DNA of 64,000 nucleotides from Thiodiazotropha sp040506195 (GCA_040506195.1 JBEVXH010000007.1:186001-250000), one strand, 5' to 3'; shown: positions 42,805 to 52,524, counted from the first letter of the stretch. A program made the numbers and translations. The notes: a model not told the origin generated them from the sequence alone.

Positions 42805-43980
42805 ATGGCCGCCCTGCCCAATTGGGACGATATATTTCTTCTTGAGAAACAGCTCGATGCTGATGAGCGCCTGGTTCGCGACACAGCGTACGAGTATTGC
42901 CAGGATAACCTCATGCCAAGGGTGCTCAGCGCCAATCGGGATGAACGTTTCGATCGAGAAATACTTTCTGAGATGGGTGAGCTGGGACTTCTGGGTGTAA
43001 CGATCGATGGTTACGGTTGTGCTGGGCTGAACTATGTCAGTTATGGTCTTATTGCCCGCGAAGTTGAACGGGTGGATTCGGGCTATCGCTCTGCGATGAG
43101 TGTGCAGTCAAGCCTGGTTATGCATCCAATCAATACTTATGGCAGCGAAGATCAAAAAGCGAAGTATTTGCCCAAGCTTGCGACAGCCGAGTTGATCGGC
43201 TGTTTTGGGCTTACAGAGCCGGATGCCGGGTCAGACCCAGGCGGAATGAAATCACGGGCAAATAAAGTGGATGGCGGTTATCGTCTCAACGGCAGCAAAA
43301 CATGGATCACCAATTCATCCATAGCTGATTTGTTTGTGGTCTGGGCGAAGGATGATGAGGATGTGATACGAGGCTTTCTGCTGGAGAAGGGTATGCAAGG
43401 ATTGAGTGCGCCCAAGATAGATGGCAAGTTCAGTCTGCGTGCATCCGTTACCGGAATGATCATGATGGATGATGTATTCGTACCGGACGAAAACGTTTTT
43501 CCCGAGATAACCGGTCTAAAGGGGCCTTTCGGCTGTCTCAATCGGGCCCGTTACGGAATTGCCTGGGGATCCATGGGTGCTGCCGAAGCCTGCTGGCATG
43601 CCGCTCGCCAATATACCCTGGAGCGCAAACAGTTTGGTCGCCCTCTTGCCGCCACCCAGTTGGTGCAAACCAAACTCGCCAATATGCAGACAGAGATCGC
43701 GCTTGGATTGCAAGCGGCGCTAAGGGTTGGCCGGATCATGGATGAAGGGATGTGGGACCCCACCATGATTTCGCTGATCAAGCGCAATAATTGCGGAAAG
43801 GCTTTGGAGATCGCGCGTCATGCAAGAGATATGCACGGTGGTAACGGTATTGCCGATGAATACCATGTGATCAGGCATATGATGAATCTTGAGGCGGTTA
43901 ATACCTATGAAGGCACCTATGACATCCATGGATTGATCCTGGGTCGGGCGCAGACAGGTATTCAGGCTTTTACCGGGTAG
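42805..43980 (+). CDS. gcdH: glutaryl-CoA dehydrogenase
   Basis: 391 residues with strong identity to GCDH of mitochondria and bacteria: SEMGELGLLGVTIDGYGCAG, RVDSGYRSAMSVQSSLVMHP, CFGLTEPDAGSDP, TWITNSSIADLFVVWA and AVNTYEGTYDIHGLILGRA. E369 in TYEGTYD is the catalytic base. It oxidatively decarboxylates glutaryl-CoA to crotonyl-CoA and CO2, reducing ETF, which is encoded 12 kb upstream with ETF-QO. ATG 42805 has GGAG upstream at a slightly long spacing; TTG 42787 is less likely. Confidence 0.95.
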   Translation: MAALPNWDDIFLLEKQLDADERLVRDTAYEYCQDNLMPRVLSANRDERFDREILSEMGELGLLGVTIDGYGCAGLNYVSYGLIAREVERVDSGYRSAMSVQSSLVMHPINTYGSEDQKAKYLPKLATAELIGCFGLTEPDAGSDPGGMKSRANKVDGGYRLNGSKTWITNSSIADLFVVWAKDDEDVIRGFLLEKGMQGLSAPKIDGKFSLRASVTGMIMMDDVFVPDENVFPEITGLKGPFGCLNRARYGIAWGSMGAAEACWHAARQYTLERKQFGRPLAATQLVQTKLANMQTEIALGLQAALRVGRIMDEGMWDPTMISLIKRNNCGKALEIARHARDMHGGNGIADEYHVIRHMMNLEAVNTYEGTYDIHGLILGRAQTGIQAFTG

Positions 43981-44066
43981 CTTTCGATTTGGACAGTGGT
44001 ACTGGATGGTTGAGGCCGGTTACAGCGGATATCCATCGATACTGAAACCATGACAGGAGAGCGACT

Positions 44067-45017
44067 ATGATGGCTGATGAATGTCAACCAGGAGACAGTG
44101 TCCTCAAAGAGGACGCGCCATGTGAACATTGCGGGATCTTTACCCTGGGCGGCAATATCCCGATCCAGGGGGCATGGCGGGACATCGCTTATACACCCGT
44201 GAGAGACAATATCTGGTCTGTCAGCGAGGGCATCTATCGTTCTATATTTCTTAAGGGACGCAAGGGTGTGGTCGCCTTCGATACCCTGACGACACCAGGT
44301 ACGGCGCGTGCCTATGCCGCATCGGTGGGAAGAGTCTTTCCACACAACCCAATCCATACCATCGTCTACTCCCATGATCATCTGGACCACACCGGCTATG
44401 CTGAGGATATGGCGCCTGAAGCCCACATTATCGCTCATGAGTTGTGCGATAAAGTGGTACGCAGGCGACAATCGGACGGGCAGTTGGCGGCAACGGAAAC
44501 TTTTATCGATGAGCGTAAGGCATTCAATATAGACGGCGTCGATTTTGAGCTGATCTACCCCGGACCCACTCATGGGGATGGGAATATCGCCGCCTATTTC
44601 CCTCAAAGCAAACTGTTGTTCATGGTTGATACAGTGATTCCAGGTGTCGGCTACACCTTTTTTCCAGACTGGCACCTGGCACCCTATGTTCCTGTGATGA
44701 AACGCTTGCTCAGCCTCGATTGGGATCTGTTTGTTCCAGGGCATTTCTGGATAACCGATCGCCAGGGATTCATCGATAATCTCGCCTATTACGACCGAAT
44801 GGCTGATATTGCACAACAGGCAATTTTCGACGATCTCGATCCGAATAACTTCGCCGAGGTGCAAAAGTACACTGAAATGAATCTACGTAGTGAGTTTGGA
44901 GAACTGTTTCGCTTTCAAGAGTACTGCGCCATGAATTTATCCCGTTATATGCAGCACTATTTAACCGGTGGCTGGGGAATTGAAGGTAACTGGCAACCCG
45001 ATACTACACCGCTTTAA
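44067..45017 (+). CDS. metallo-beta-lactamase-fold hydrolase 1
   Basis: 316 residues. SHDHLDHTG is the HxHxDH zinc motif, GPTHGDGN holds the next His, LFMVDT the bridging Asp, and FVPGHFWITD the final His, so the binuclear site is complete. The N-terminal CEHCGIF pair is an oddity not seen in its neighbour. Cytoplasmic (no signal peptide). Likely thioester, lactone or alkyl-ester hydrolase; substrate unknown. Fifteen bases before a paralog. Confidence 0.85.
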   Translation: MMADECQPGDSVLKEDAPCEHCGIFTLGGNIPIQGAWRDIAYTPVRDNIWSVSEGIYRSIFLKGRKGVVAFDTLTTPGTARAYAASVGRVFPHNPIHTIVYSHDHLDHTGYAEDMAPEAHIIAHELCDKVVRRRQSDGQLAATETFIDERKAFNIDGVDFELIYPGPTHGDGNIAAYFPQSKLLFMVDTVIPGVGYTFFPDWHLAPYVPVMKRLLSLDWDLFVPGHFWITDRQGFIDNLAYYDRMADIAQQAIFDDLDPNNFAEVQKYTEMNLRSEFGELFRFQEYCAMNLSRYMQHYLTGGWGIEGNWQPDTTPL

Positions 45018-45032
45018 ACAAAGGGGATCGTT

Positions 45033-45962
45033 ATGGAGGAACTGAATACCGGAATCTTTACCCATGACGGTGCCAGGCAGTATCTGGAACGTGAGCCTGA
45101 ATTGCATGTCGATCAGCTGTCAACAAGAATCTGGACGATTTGCGACGATGTGCGACGGACGCTGTTCATCGAAGCCGATAATAGTGTTATCGCCTTTGAT
45201 ACATTGGCTACACCTGGTGCTGCCCGGGCCTATCGAAAGGCTATTGCTGCGGCAATACCCAATAAGCCTGTACAGACCATTATCTACACGCATGATCATT
45301 TGGATCATGCCGGGTTTGCTGCAGATCTGGCGCCGGATGCCGAAATTATCGCCGATGAAATGTGTGCCAAGGTCATCGGATTACGAAGGGCCAAAGGACA
45401 ATTGCCGCCAACCCAATGTTTGTCGGGCAATCGTAACCGTCTCACGATTGACGGTTTTGAACTGACGCTGCTGAATCCCGGCCCGATCCATGGCACAGGC
45501 AATCTGGGCGCTTATTTCGAGCACGAAAAAATTCTCTTTTCATCAGATACCTTGTTACCCAATGCCCGTTACGGATTGCTACCTGATTACCACATCTGGA
45601 ATCTGGTCAGATTCATGCGGGAGTTCCAGCAGCTTGACTGGACTACTTTCGTGCCGGGCCGGTATGAGGTGACAGATCGCGCCAGGTTTGATAAAGGCTG
45701 TGACTTCTTCATAGCGGTCAAGGCCGCAGCCCAACAGGCTTTCGCGGAATTCGTACCCATTTGGGAGCTGGATGCCATGGAGGAGTATGTGGGCGGCAGG
45801 CTACGTGAGCAGTTTGGTGATCTTGAGGGTTTTGATGAAAACATCGGTCTCATCGCTCTCCGGATTGTACATCACTATCTGATGGGTGGCTGGGGCCTTG
45901 AGGATACCTGGAATCCGGGAGTGCTCTTGGCGGATTCCTTAAATGATCCGATTGCAGAGTGA
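45033..45962 (+). CDS. metallo-beta-lactamase-fold hydrolase 2, altered zinc site
   Basis: 309 residues, clear paralog of the upstream protein (AFDTLATPGAARAYRKA; THDHLDHAG; GPIHGTGN; LFSSDT). The final zinc histidine position, PGHF in the first copy, is PGRY here, so one metal ligand is replaced by arginine. It may bind a single metal or have lost activity. The two probably form a heterodimer or divergent pair (inference). Confidence 0.82.
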   Translation: MEELNTGIFTHDGARQYLEREPELHVDQLSTRIWTICDDVRRTLFIEADNSVIAFDTLATPGAARAYRKAIAAAIPNKPVQTIIYTHDHLDHAGFAADLAPDAEIIADEMCAKVIGLRRAKGQLPPTQCLSGNRNRLTIDGFELTLLNPGPIHGTGNLGAYFEHEKILFSSDTLLPNARYGLLPDYHIWNLVRFMREFQQLDWTTFVPGRYEVTDRARFDKGCDFFIAVKAAAQQAFAEFVPIWELDAMEEYVGGRLREQFGDLEGFDENIGLIALRIVHHYLMGGWGLEDTWNPGVLLADSLNDPIAE

Positions 45963-45990
45963 ACGGATTGTCCGCACGAGGAATCTGTAA

Positions 45991-46548
45991 ATGAGTATTT
46001 GGTCAGAAATGGATCAGGCAAGCAAATCATTCATATCCGGTTTTTTCAATGAATATGGTATTCGTATCATCAATATCACCAAGGGTGAAGACATCCGCAA
46101 AGATGAGGTCAGTCATGTGGAAATCGTCTTCGCTGCGGAGACCGATAGCGATGGCAAAGATACTGTGGTCTCCTTTAAGCTGACGGGACAAGCTTCGGAT
46201 CTACATCGTTATATCTCCACCATAGACTGTTCCGCAAACCCAATTCTCGACTTGACGGCTTCAGGAGAGAAACTGGTGGCTGGAGCAGTCAGGGGACGAT
46301 TATGGCATTTCGTCAATACCATCAGCCCCCGTGTTGACAAGATTCATAAAGAACAATCGATTTTGGCAACCCGCCCTTTGGGTAAAACCTTTATCCTAAA
46401 CAATAAAACTCAGTTTAAAGTACTGAAAGATGATGGTGAGGGACATCTCACTATCGGCATTATCGATGGTGACATCGTCAGGGAAGCCAAACTTTCGGCC
46501 AATGACCTGCTGGATGGCCTGTATGTTGGAATGATTGCGCCTGCCTGA
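45991..46548 (+). CDS. hypothetical protein
   Basis: 185 residues, no recognised family. No signal peptide or membrane segment. Alternating strands (IIDGDIVREAKLSANDLLDGLYVGMI) at the C-terminus hint at a small beta domain. Codon use resembles its neighbours and it follows the second MBL gene by 28 bases, so it is likely co-transcribed with them. Convergent with the M24 gene. Confidence 0.6.
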   Translation: MSIWSEMDQASKSFISGFFNEYGIRIINITKGEDIRKDEVSHVEIVFAAETDSDGKDTVVSFKLTGQASDLHRYISTIDCSANPILDLTASGEKLVAGAVRGRLWHFVNTISPRVDKIHKEQSILATRPLGKTFILNNKTQFKVLKDDGEGHLTIGIIDGDIVREAKLSANDLLDGLYVGMIAPA

Positions 46549-46593
46549 CAGGAAAAGGGATATGGGTTCGAGGATTAATCGTTTCAAGTAAGG

Positions 46594-47748
46594 CTAGAAA
46601 CTTGTCTCTCCACCCTCGTACCATTTCACCGGCACACCGGAAAGGGCTTCCCCTCCGTCTCTGCCGACTCTGTAGGTCTCTTGAAAGTACAGCGAGTGAG
46701 TGCGGTCTTCAGTCATAAAATGGGGATGCATTGAACAGACCATGTTTTCCGGCAGGATAAAGTCAAAACCTTCTCCAATACGCGGCATCTCGATCATGGT
46801 CATGCCGATGGAGTGACCGCAGACATGACCGGAGCGGTAGCCTCGATCGAAGATGGGCTTCATACACGCCTTGGCAATCGATTCGGCATTGTTGCCCGCC
46901 TTCATATGCTCCTTGGCAAGTTCATGGAACTCCTGATAGGCCAGCATCATCTCCTGCATGGTCTTGTCGAGCCCGTTCGGGGCCAGCACGCGGGAAAACT
47001 CTACCCAATGACCACCTTCGCCGGAGATTTCCAGGCCGTACATCAAAGCATCGCTGTCCCTGACAGGGCGTTGACTTGGGAACACCATCTGCGGGGTTAA
47101 GGATCCCTCCGGGCCGGTCAAAATCATATCCATGGTATTGCGTCCGCAACCGCGGGAGGCGAAGATGTGTTCAGCCACACCCATTAACTCCGCCTCGGTT
47201 TTTCCGGGGGCATAGGCTTGGATGACCTTCAATACACCCTCTTTGTTGACCGCCATGGAATGACGTACTGATGCCAGCTCTTCTTCGCTTTTTTGGGCGC
47301 GTGCATAATCGAAGGGTATTTCAAAGTCGACAAGCGTGAAATCACAGGCTGCAAGGGACGAGTAATCGCGCACATTGATGATGTACTCGAGACCGTAGAT
47401 GCCCACCTGTTTGGCATGCCTGGCTTTCAGGTAATCGGCCATCCAGTCTCCGCAATGAGAGGGGAATTCCCGCTGCTGCAGAAAAGTCGCACTGTGATCG
47501 CCTACCCAAGTGGCTTCCCGCGGGAAGATACAGACAGGCTCGCCTTCCAGCGGGATGATCACGTATGCGTAGCGATGCAGGATATGGAAGCCGCACATAT
47601 AACGTACAGCGCCCTCAAAGCCGCTGTATTCACTGCCACTGACAATCAGGTGATCCAGGCCGTGTTTGTCCATGGCGGCGCGAATGTTGTCATAGCGGCG
47701 TTCGATCTCCGCTTTACTGGGGCGATACGGGTTGCTGTGGTCGGTCAT
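46594..47748 (-). CDS. M24 (creatinase/aminopeptidase P)-fold protein with degenerate metal site
   Basis: 384 residues: N-terminal creatinase_N domain (residues ~1-140) and C-terminal pita-bread fold. The five M24 metal ligands are altered: the first two Asp positions are Glu (LEISGE, WVEFSR), the His is kept (GHVCGHSIGM), the first Glu position is His (SMHPHF), and the last Glu is kept (FQETYRV). It is therefore probably not a standard dinuclear peptidase and may resemble creatinase-type hydrolases or lyases. ATG 47748 is chosen: it overlaps the preceding stop (ATGA) and a GGAGG lies upstream. Second-function alternatives: DMSP lyase DddP has different ligands. Confidence 0.78.
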   Translation of the reverse strand: MTDHSNPYRPSKAEIERRYDNIRAAMDKHGLDHLIVSGSEYSGFEGAVRYMCGFHILHRYAYVIIPLEGEPVCIFPREATWVGDHSATFLQQREFPSHCGDWMADYLKARHAKQVGIYGLEYIINVRDYSSLAACDFTLVDFEIPFDYARAQKSEEELASVRHSMAVNKEGVLKVIQAYAPGKTEAELMGVAEHIFASRGCGRNTMDMILTGPEGSLTPQMVFPSQRPVRDSDALMYGLEISGEGGHWVEFSRVLAPNGLDKTMQEMMLAYQEFHELAKEHMKAGNNAESIAKACMKPIFDRGYRSGHVCGHSIGMTMIEMPRIGEGFDFILPENMVCSMHPHFMTEDRTHSLYFQETYRVGRDGGEALSGVPVKWYEGGETSF

Positions 47749-48683
47749 GGTTTCAGGTTCCTCCATTCATCCTCGCGCCAGGAGTATTCCAGGCCTTTGA
47801 TGATATCGGTCATCGCCTCGTTCAGTGGTGTGGGAATGCCGATTTCCTTGCCGATGCGTGCGATGCCGCCATTGAGGGCATCGATCTCCGTGGCTCGCAT
47901 GTTGAGTACATCGGTAAGCATGCTGGGCGGGTGTTGATAGGCTTTTTCCCGACCATAGTCCAGTAAGGCGTCGGGATCGCTATCCAATGTGACGCCCAAG
48001 GCAGCAGCTATGGCCTTACCCTCGTTGACCAATTCACGCATGACCCGACGAACACCGGGTTGATCACAGGCCACCCCATGGGGCAACCGAGTGAGCGCAC
48101 CCATGGCGTTGGATGCCGAATTGAAGATCAGTTTGGTCCAGAGCGCGCCACGCGCGTCCTCCATCGGTACGATATCGGCGCCACCACGGTTAAGCGCATC
48201 GGCCAGCTTGTTGACTTCATCCATGCCGGCGGGTTTAGGCAGAAAAGGGCTGATCCAGCTTTTACCTCCGGTGTCGTGATTCACCACACCTGGTTCGGTG
48301 ACATGGCCGGCGGGAAACGTGGTGCCGAGAATGACCCTGGGTACATACTCGGCAATGATCTCCTCATTGCCGATGCCGTTTTGTACGGAGCATACCGCGC
48401 CATCGAGGAAAATGGGGGCAGTGGCTTCCATAGCGGGACGGGTGTGCAGCGTTTTTGCTGCGATGATGCCGAATTCGCATGCAGGAATTTGAGTGGCGTC
48501 AGTGCGGGCGTTGACGGGCACGACGATGTCAGTCAGTCCGGTCAGTCGAAGACCGCTTTTATTAATGGCATCGACATGTGGCTTGCTAGGGTCGTAGGCC
48601 CATACTTCTACATCCTCAAGACGAGCGAGGTGGGCGGCAAACAGACTGCCAATCGCCCCGCATCCGATAATACATACTTTCAT
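47745..48683 (-). CDS. ketopantoate reductase family protein 1
   Basis: 312 residues. MKVCIIGCGAIGSLFAAHL is the NADP Rossmann loop, GAVCSVQNGIGNEE and LWTKLIFNSASNAMGALTR (catalytic Lys within the TKL segment) are PanE/ApbA motifs; CNMRATEIDALNGGI-type C-terminus. Likely an NADPH-dependent 2-oxo acid or hydroxy acid enzyme of the catabolic block rather than pantothenate synthesis, since it has a tandem paralog and sits between an M24-fold gene and an AraC regulator. Confidence 0.82.
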   Translation of the reverse strand: MKVCIIGCGAIGSLFAAHLARLEDVEVWAYDPSKPHVDAINKSGLRLTGLTDIVVPVNARTDATQIPACEFGIIAAKTLHTRPAMEATAPIFLDGAVCSVQNGIGNEEIIAEYVPRVILGTTFPAGHVTEPGVVNHDTGGKSWISPFLPKPAGMDEVNKLADALNRGGADIVPMEDARGALWTKLIFNSASNAMGALTRLPHGVACDQPGVRRVMRELVNEGKAIAAALGVTLDSDPDALLDYGREKAYQHPPSMLTDVLNMRATEIDALNGGIARIGKEIGIPTPLNEAMTDIIKGLEYSWREDEWRNLKP

Positions 48684-48705
48684 GCTTGCCTCACGTAGTG
48701 ATTAT

Positions 48706-49662
48706 TCAAACTGACTTCCAGCTGGACTCGAGCGCCTTGACCAATCGATACAGTGTCTCATTGATCGGCGCGGGTATACCGGCCTTGGCCGCTTCCCGGA
48801 CAATGGAGCCGGTAATCCAATCGACCTCCGTCATGCGTTTGGCGCGAACATCCTCCAGCATCGACGGAACATGGGCGTAGTCATCGTTGCCTGTTTGTCC
48901 ATGGCTGGTGGCCTCGATATTCATTTCCCAGGGGTCCTCGTACAGATTGACACCTCGGGCAACTGCCACGCGTTTTCCTTCATCCATGGCGGCATGGACC
49001 AGGTTGCCGAGATCCTTGATTTCACTGCAAGCCGCAAATGCCTTCACATGTGGAAGATCGGATAATGCGGCGACTGAATTCACCACCGCGTTGAAGATCA
49101 ATTTTGACCATTGGGCCGGTTGCAGGTCAGGGAAGGCCTCGGCCTTCAGTCCGGAACGGTTTATCAGTACTTCGACCTCTTTTACTTGTTGGTATCGAGC
49201 CTTGCCTTCGGCCCATGGACCTAACCAGGTAGCCGTATCAAGCTCATATTCGACATGGGTATCGGAATGACGAAGTCCGCTCATAAAGGTGACAGCGGAG
49301 ATGATCGGCCAGTTACCATATTGGGCCACGAGCGCTTCGCACCCCAGCCCGTTTTGAACCGTCATTACCATGGCGTTGGGAAAGTGACCCTCGATGCGGC
49401 GGGCACTCTCTTCGACCGCATTGGCCTTGGTTGCGATAATGATCAAATCCACCTCGCCCAGATCGGCGGGATCGGTGGATGCGATGATTCTGCTGTGTAG
49501 ATCCGATTTTCCACTGACCCGCAATCCCTTTTTAACGAGGTCGTTCGCATGGGACTCGCGCCGGGTGAGTACGGTTGATTCGGCGACAGTGCCCAGGTGA
49601 CCGGCGAAAAGGCTGCCGATAGAGCCTGCACCCAGCACACAGGTGCGTTTTATCGATCTCAT
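48706..49662 (-). CDS. ketopantoate reductase family protein 2
   Basis: 318 residues, paralog of the gene 22 bases downstream on the same strand. CVLGAGSIGSLFAGHLG is the dinucleotide loop; VQNGLGCEALVAQYG and WSKLIFNAVVNSVAALSDLP (catalytic Lys) match. First gene of the minus-strand run KPR2-KPR1-M24, whose promoter should lie in 49663-49971. Confidence 0.82.
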   Translation of the reverse strand: MRSIKRTCVLGAGSIGSLFAGHLGTVAESTVLTRRESHANDLVKKGLRVSGKSDLHSRIIASTDPADLGEVDLIIIATKANAVEESARRIEGHFPNAMVMTVQNGLGCEALVAQYGNWPIISAVTFMSGLRHSDTHVEYELDTATWLGPWAEGKARYQQVKEVEVLINRSGLKAEAFPDLQPAQWSKLIFNAVVNSVAALSDLPHVKAFAACSEIKDLGNLVHAAMDEGKRVAVARGVNLYEDPWEMNIEATSHGQTGNDDYAHVPSMLEDVRAKRMTEVDWITGSIVREAAKAGIPAPINETLYRLVKALESSWKSV

Positions 49663-49971
49663 TTTCTATGAGTTTCCCTTAGCTTAGGCAATAATCAGCA
49701 TGGTACGGACTGCTGATGGATTCGTGCCTCTTGATTATTCCGGGGCAGAGCAAGAGGGCTATTATTCCCGGGTGATGGATTGTTTTTCGCAGCACACATT
49801 TGCAATGCCGATGGTGTGTTGCCGATCTGTTGGAGTCAGGCTAACGATACAGGTGAGGAAATTCTTGTTTAGCAATGCCGGTTCTATTGATTGCCAGCGA
49901 ACTCTCAAACAAAGAAATATTGATATGAAATATGGATTTGATTGGGTAGATGGCGTCTGTCGTCGACATGA
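49663..49971. other. intergenic region between AraC regulator and KPR2
   Basis: About 310 bases, AT-rich, no supported gene. It lies downstream of the AraC gene and upstream of the KPR2-KPR1-M24 run, so it should hold that run's promoter. Confidence 0.5.
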
Positions 49972-50970
49972 TTATTGATCATTCTCGACACTGTCAGGTG
50001 TTTTGACCTGTTCCAGCAGTTTTTTACGTAGTTTGCTGGGTGTGACGCTAAAGCGTTCTTTGAAGGCGCGACTGAAGTGAGCGGAGTCGTTGAAACCCTT
50101 GTCATAGGCTATTTCACTGATGCTTTTTCCAATCATGGAGGCATCTAAAATATCCTCACGGGCCGACTGCAGTCTACGCTCCCAGATCCACTTGCATACC
50201 GTCGTACCCGATTGCTTGAATAGATTGTGTAGATGGCGCATGGAAACCGCATTGGCCGATGCTACCTTTGCGGGGGTTAGTTCGTGATCTGAGTAGTTTT
50301 CTTCGAGATAGGAGAGTATCCGGCACATCCGGGCGGCTTGCACACTGCCTTGCCTGGTCTTGTCCAGGCCGGATTCAGAACGTAATACCGCGCCTATCAA
50401 TTCAAGGAGCTTGTCGGCAACGGTGTATTGTTCGGTCTCCGAGAGATTATCACATTCCTCCTCAAGAGATTTTAAGAGTGAAATAACGATATGCACCAAA
50501 CCATTGCCAGAGTAGATATGAGCGCCGAACTCGCATACTTTTCTACCTAACACACGCTCGTGAAACGTCCGGTGCGGAATGCGCAGCAAGAGCCGCTTGC
50601 TTTTCTCGGGAAACACAATGGTATAGGGAAGGCCGCCCACCAGGACGGCGATTGAGCCCGGTTCTACAGTAAATTTTGCATCCTCCTGTTCTATTTCACT
50701 GATTCCTTCCAGTTGTGTGAGGATCAGAAAATCAAACGCAGAGTCATCCTCTATATCCTCAAGACGCCTACGCACTGTGAAAGGATCACTTTCCGAGAGG
50801 TAGATATTCAGTCTCGCTAATTGGTGACTTGTTATGGAGTAGTTTTCGAATTCCCCGGTATGCGGATACGCGGAAATACGAAAAATCGCTCCCGCAGCAG
50901 TATCCAGGAGTGAATTGGATTTGCTGCCCTGTGTTAACGAAATATCGCTGGTATCAGTGGCTTTGTTCAT
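49972..50970 (-). CDS. AraC-family transcriptional regulator
   Basis: 332 residues. Residues ~20-190 form an AraC-binding-like cupin sensor domain; residues ~225-320 are two helix-turn-helix units with SMRHLHNLFKQSGTTVCKWIWERRL and ISEIAYDKGFNDSAHFSRAFKERFSVTPSKLRK, the AraC signature. ATG 50970 is preferred because GAGGTG precedes it; an upstream ATG at 51006 adds 12 residues. It is divergent from the YCF48-RND-DUF1302-DUF1329 set and upstream of the KPR run, so either or both may be its targets. Confidence 0.88.
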   Translation of the reverse strand: MNKATDTSDISLTQGSKSNSLLDTAAGAIFRISAYPHTGEFENYSITSHQLARLNIYLSESDPFTVRRRLEDIEDDSAFDFLILTQLEGISEIEQEDAKFTVEPGSIAVLVGGLPYTIVFPEKSKRLLLRIPHRTFHERVLGRKVCEFGAHIYSGNGLVHIVISLLKSLEEECDNLSETEQYTVADKLLELIGAVLRSESGLDKTRQGSVQAARMCRILSYLEENYSDHELTPAKVASANAVSMRHLHNLFKQSGTTVCKWIWERRLQSAREDILDASMIGKSISEIAYDKGFNDSAHFSRAFKERFSVTPSKLRKKLLEQVKTPDSVENDQ

Positions 50971-51450
50971 GCCCACCTCTAATGATTGGGTTGGGTCTTG
51001 GCTCATCGGGGCTCAAATCCATTCAGCATCCCTAGCAGCGAAGGTAATAGGGTTTACTCAAGCTGTCAAGCTGGGAAATCTTCAAAAAAAGAAAAGGTTA
51101 GCTAGCTGTAGTATGTCAATGATTGTTACATGCCCGGTCCTGCCTGATTACCTGTTTGACGTTAAAAAACATGTGCCTATCCCCATGGTTTCAGTTCGTG
51201 CAATGGCGGTCAGTTTCGGTTTTGGATCATGAATTATTTCCATGAGGCGGGCTGAGGGTCGTATAGCAGGTATTTGCGTTGCATTGCACCATAAGACTGG
51301 GATGCCCAGTGGCTGCACGGCTAGTCAAATGATTGAACCTTGTCAATCAAGATGTTGCTGTGGTTTCGGTTTAGCTTCGTAAATAGGCGAAAAACCAACT
51401 ATCCAAAGCCAGGTGGTTTCAGGCGCGAGAAGGCCCAAATCCTAAGAGAT
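50971..51450. other. divergent control region (AraC / YCF48 operon)
   Basis: About 480 bases with no supported gene. Likely contains promoters for both directions and regulator sites; no clear consensus seen. Confidence 0.45.
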
Positions 51451-52524
51451 ATGATGCAAAAGAAGCTGGCATACATTCTGGAAACTCTATTATCCGCATC
51501 TATTGTGATTAGCCTGCTGTGGGTGGCGTTTTATGTCCATCCCAGTGCGGCGGTAAAGGATATCAAACCATCGCCGTTTGGAAAGCGCGAAAACTATTAT
51601 GGCGTTGCTGCTCCCACCGGGGATGGGAAGTTGATTTGGGCGGTTGGTCGAAAAGGGCGGATTATTCGCACCGATGACGGCGGCAATAATTGGATGATAC
51701 AGAAAACGCCGGTTTCACACGTCCATCTTCAGGATATTGGTACTTGGGATGAGCGCTCCGCTATCGTAGTGGGTGATCTCGGTGTAGTGATGGTGACCTC
51801 GGATAGTGGCGCATCCTGGCAGCGTAAGGAGCTTGAGCTGCGTCAATTCGGTGAGCAATTGATGCGTGTTGCAGTGGATGAATCCGGTGGCCGGGTCTGG
51901 ATTGTTGGCGCCATGGGTAGTGTCTTTATCAGTGATGATCGTGGTGAGACTTGGCATATCACCCATCCGGAAGAGGATCTATCTTGGAACAGCGTCTCTA
52001 TCTCGCCAGGCGGTACGGTTTGGCTGGTCGGTGAATTTGGCCGTATCAGTAGATCCGATGACGGGGGAGTCAGTTGGCGGCAGATAGAGGCAGGTGCTGA
52101 GCAAAGCCTGATGGATATCACTTTCAGTGATAGCAATCTCGGCATTGCGGCCGGGCTTGCCGGAACCCTGCTACTGACGGAAGACGGTGGCGAGACATGG
52201 TCGCCGATCCCCGATATCACGACTAATCACATTTACGATGTGTCCTGGGACGGTCAACGGTTTGTCGCCGTAGGTGATGGTGGAATCCTGCTGACCTCAG
52301 ATGCCGGGGGACATGACTGGCAGGCAGGTAAGCTGGGGCCTGACAATTCACTCTGGTATACAGCGGTTGTTCCACTGAGTAACGGTTCATCGGATAGGGA
52401 ATATCTTGCGGCCGGAGCCAATCTCGGCATTCATCATAATGAGCAGTGGATTCCTTATACGCACATGAAAAGAAAGCCTGAGGAGAGCGCCAATGGTGCG
52501 CAACAATCGAGGGCTACACTGTGA
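51451..52524 (+). CDS. YCF48/BNR-repeat membrane-anchored protein
   Basis: 357 residues. One N-terminal transmembrane helix (ILETLLSASIVISLLWVAFYV) then a beta-propeller of YCF48/BNR-type blades with repeated S/R-DDGG-x-W motifs (RTDDGGNNW, TSDSGASWQ, ISDDRGETWH, RSDDGGVSWR, LTEDGGETWS, TSDAGGHDW). The propeller would face the periplasm. In proteobacteria this family is usually next to RND/MMPL and DUF1302/DUF1329 genes, as here. ATG 51451 is chosen because the helix begins at once; 51340 adds 37 non-conserved residues. Confidence 0.85.
   Translation: MMQKKLAYILETLLSASIVISLLWVAFYVHPSAAVKDIKPSPFGKRENYYGVAAPTGDGKLIWAVGRKGRIIRTDDGGNNWMIQKTPVSHVHLQDIGTWDERSAIVVGDLGVVMVTSDSGASWQRKELELRQFGEQLMRVAVDESGGRVWIVGAMGSVFISDDRGETWHITHPEEDLSWNSVSISPGGTVWLVGEFGRISRSDDGGVSWRQIEAGAEQSLMDITFSDSNLGIAAGLAGTLLLTEDGGETWSPIPDITTNHIYDVSWDGQRFVAVGDGGILLTSDAGGHDWQAGKLGPDNSLWYTAVVPLSNGSSDREYLAAGANLGIHHNEQWIPYTHMKRKPEESANGAQQSRATL

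Noticed and set aside
49700..49978. 92-residue open frame between KPR2 and AraC
   Set aside because: No recognisable domain or ribosome site; region is expected to hold a promoter.
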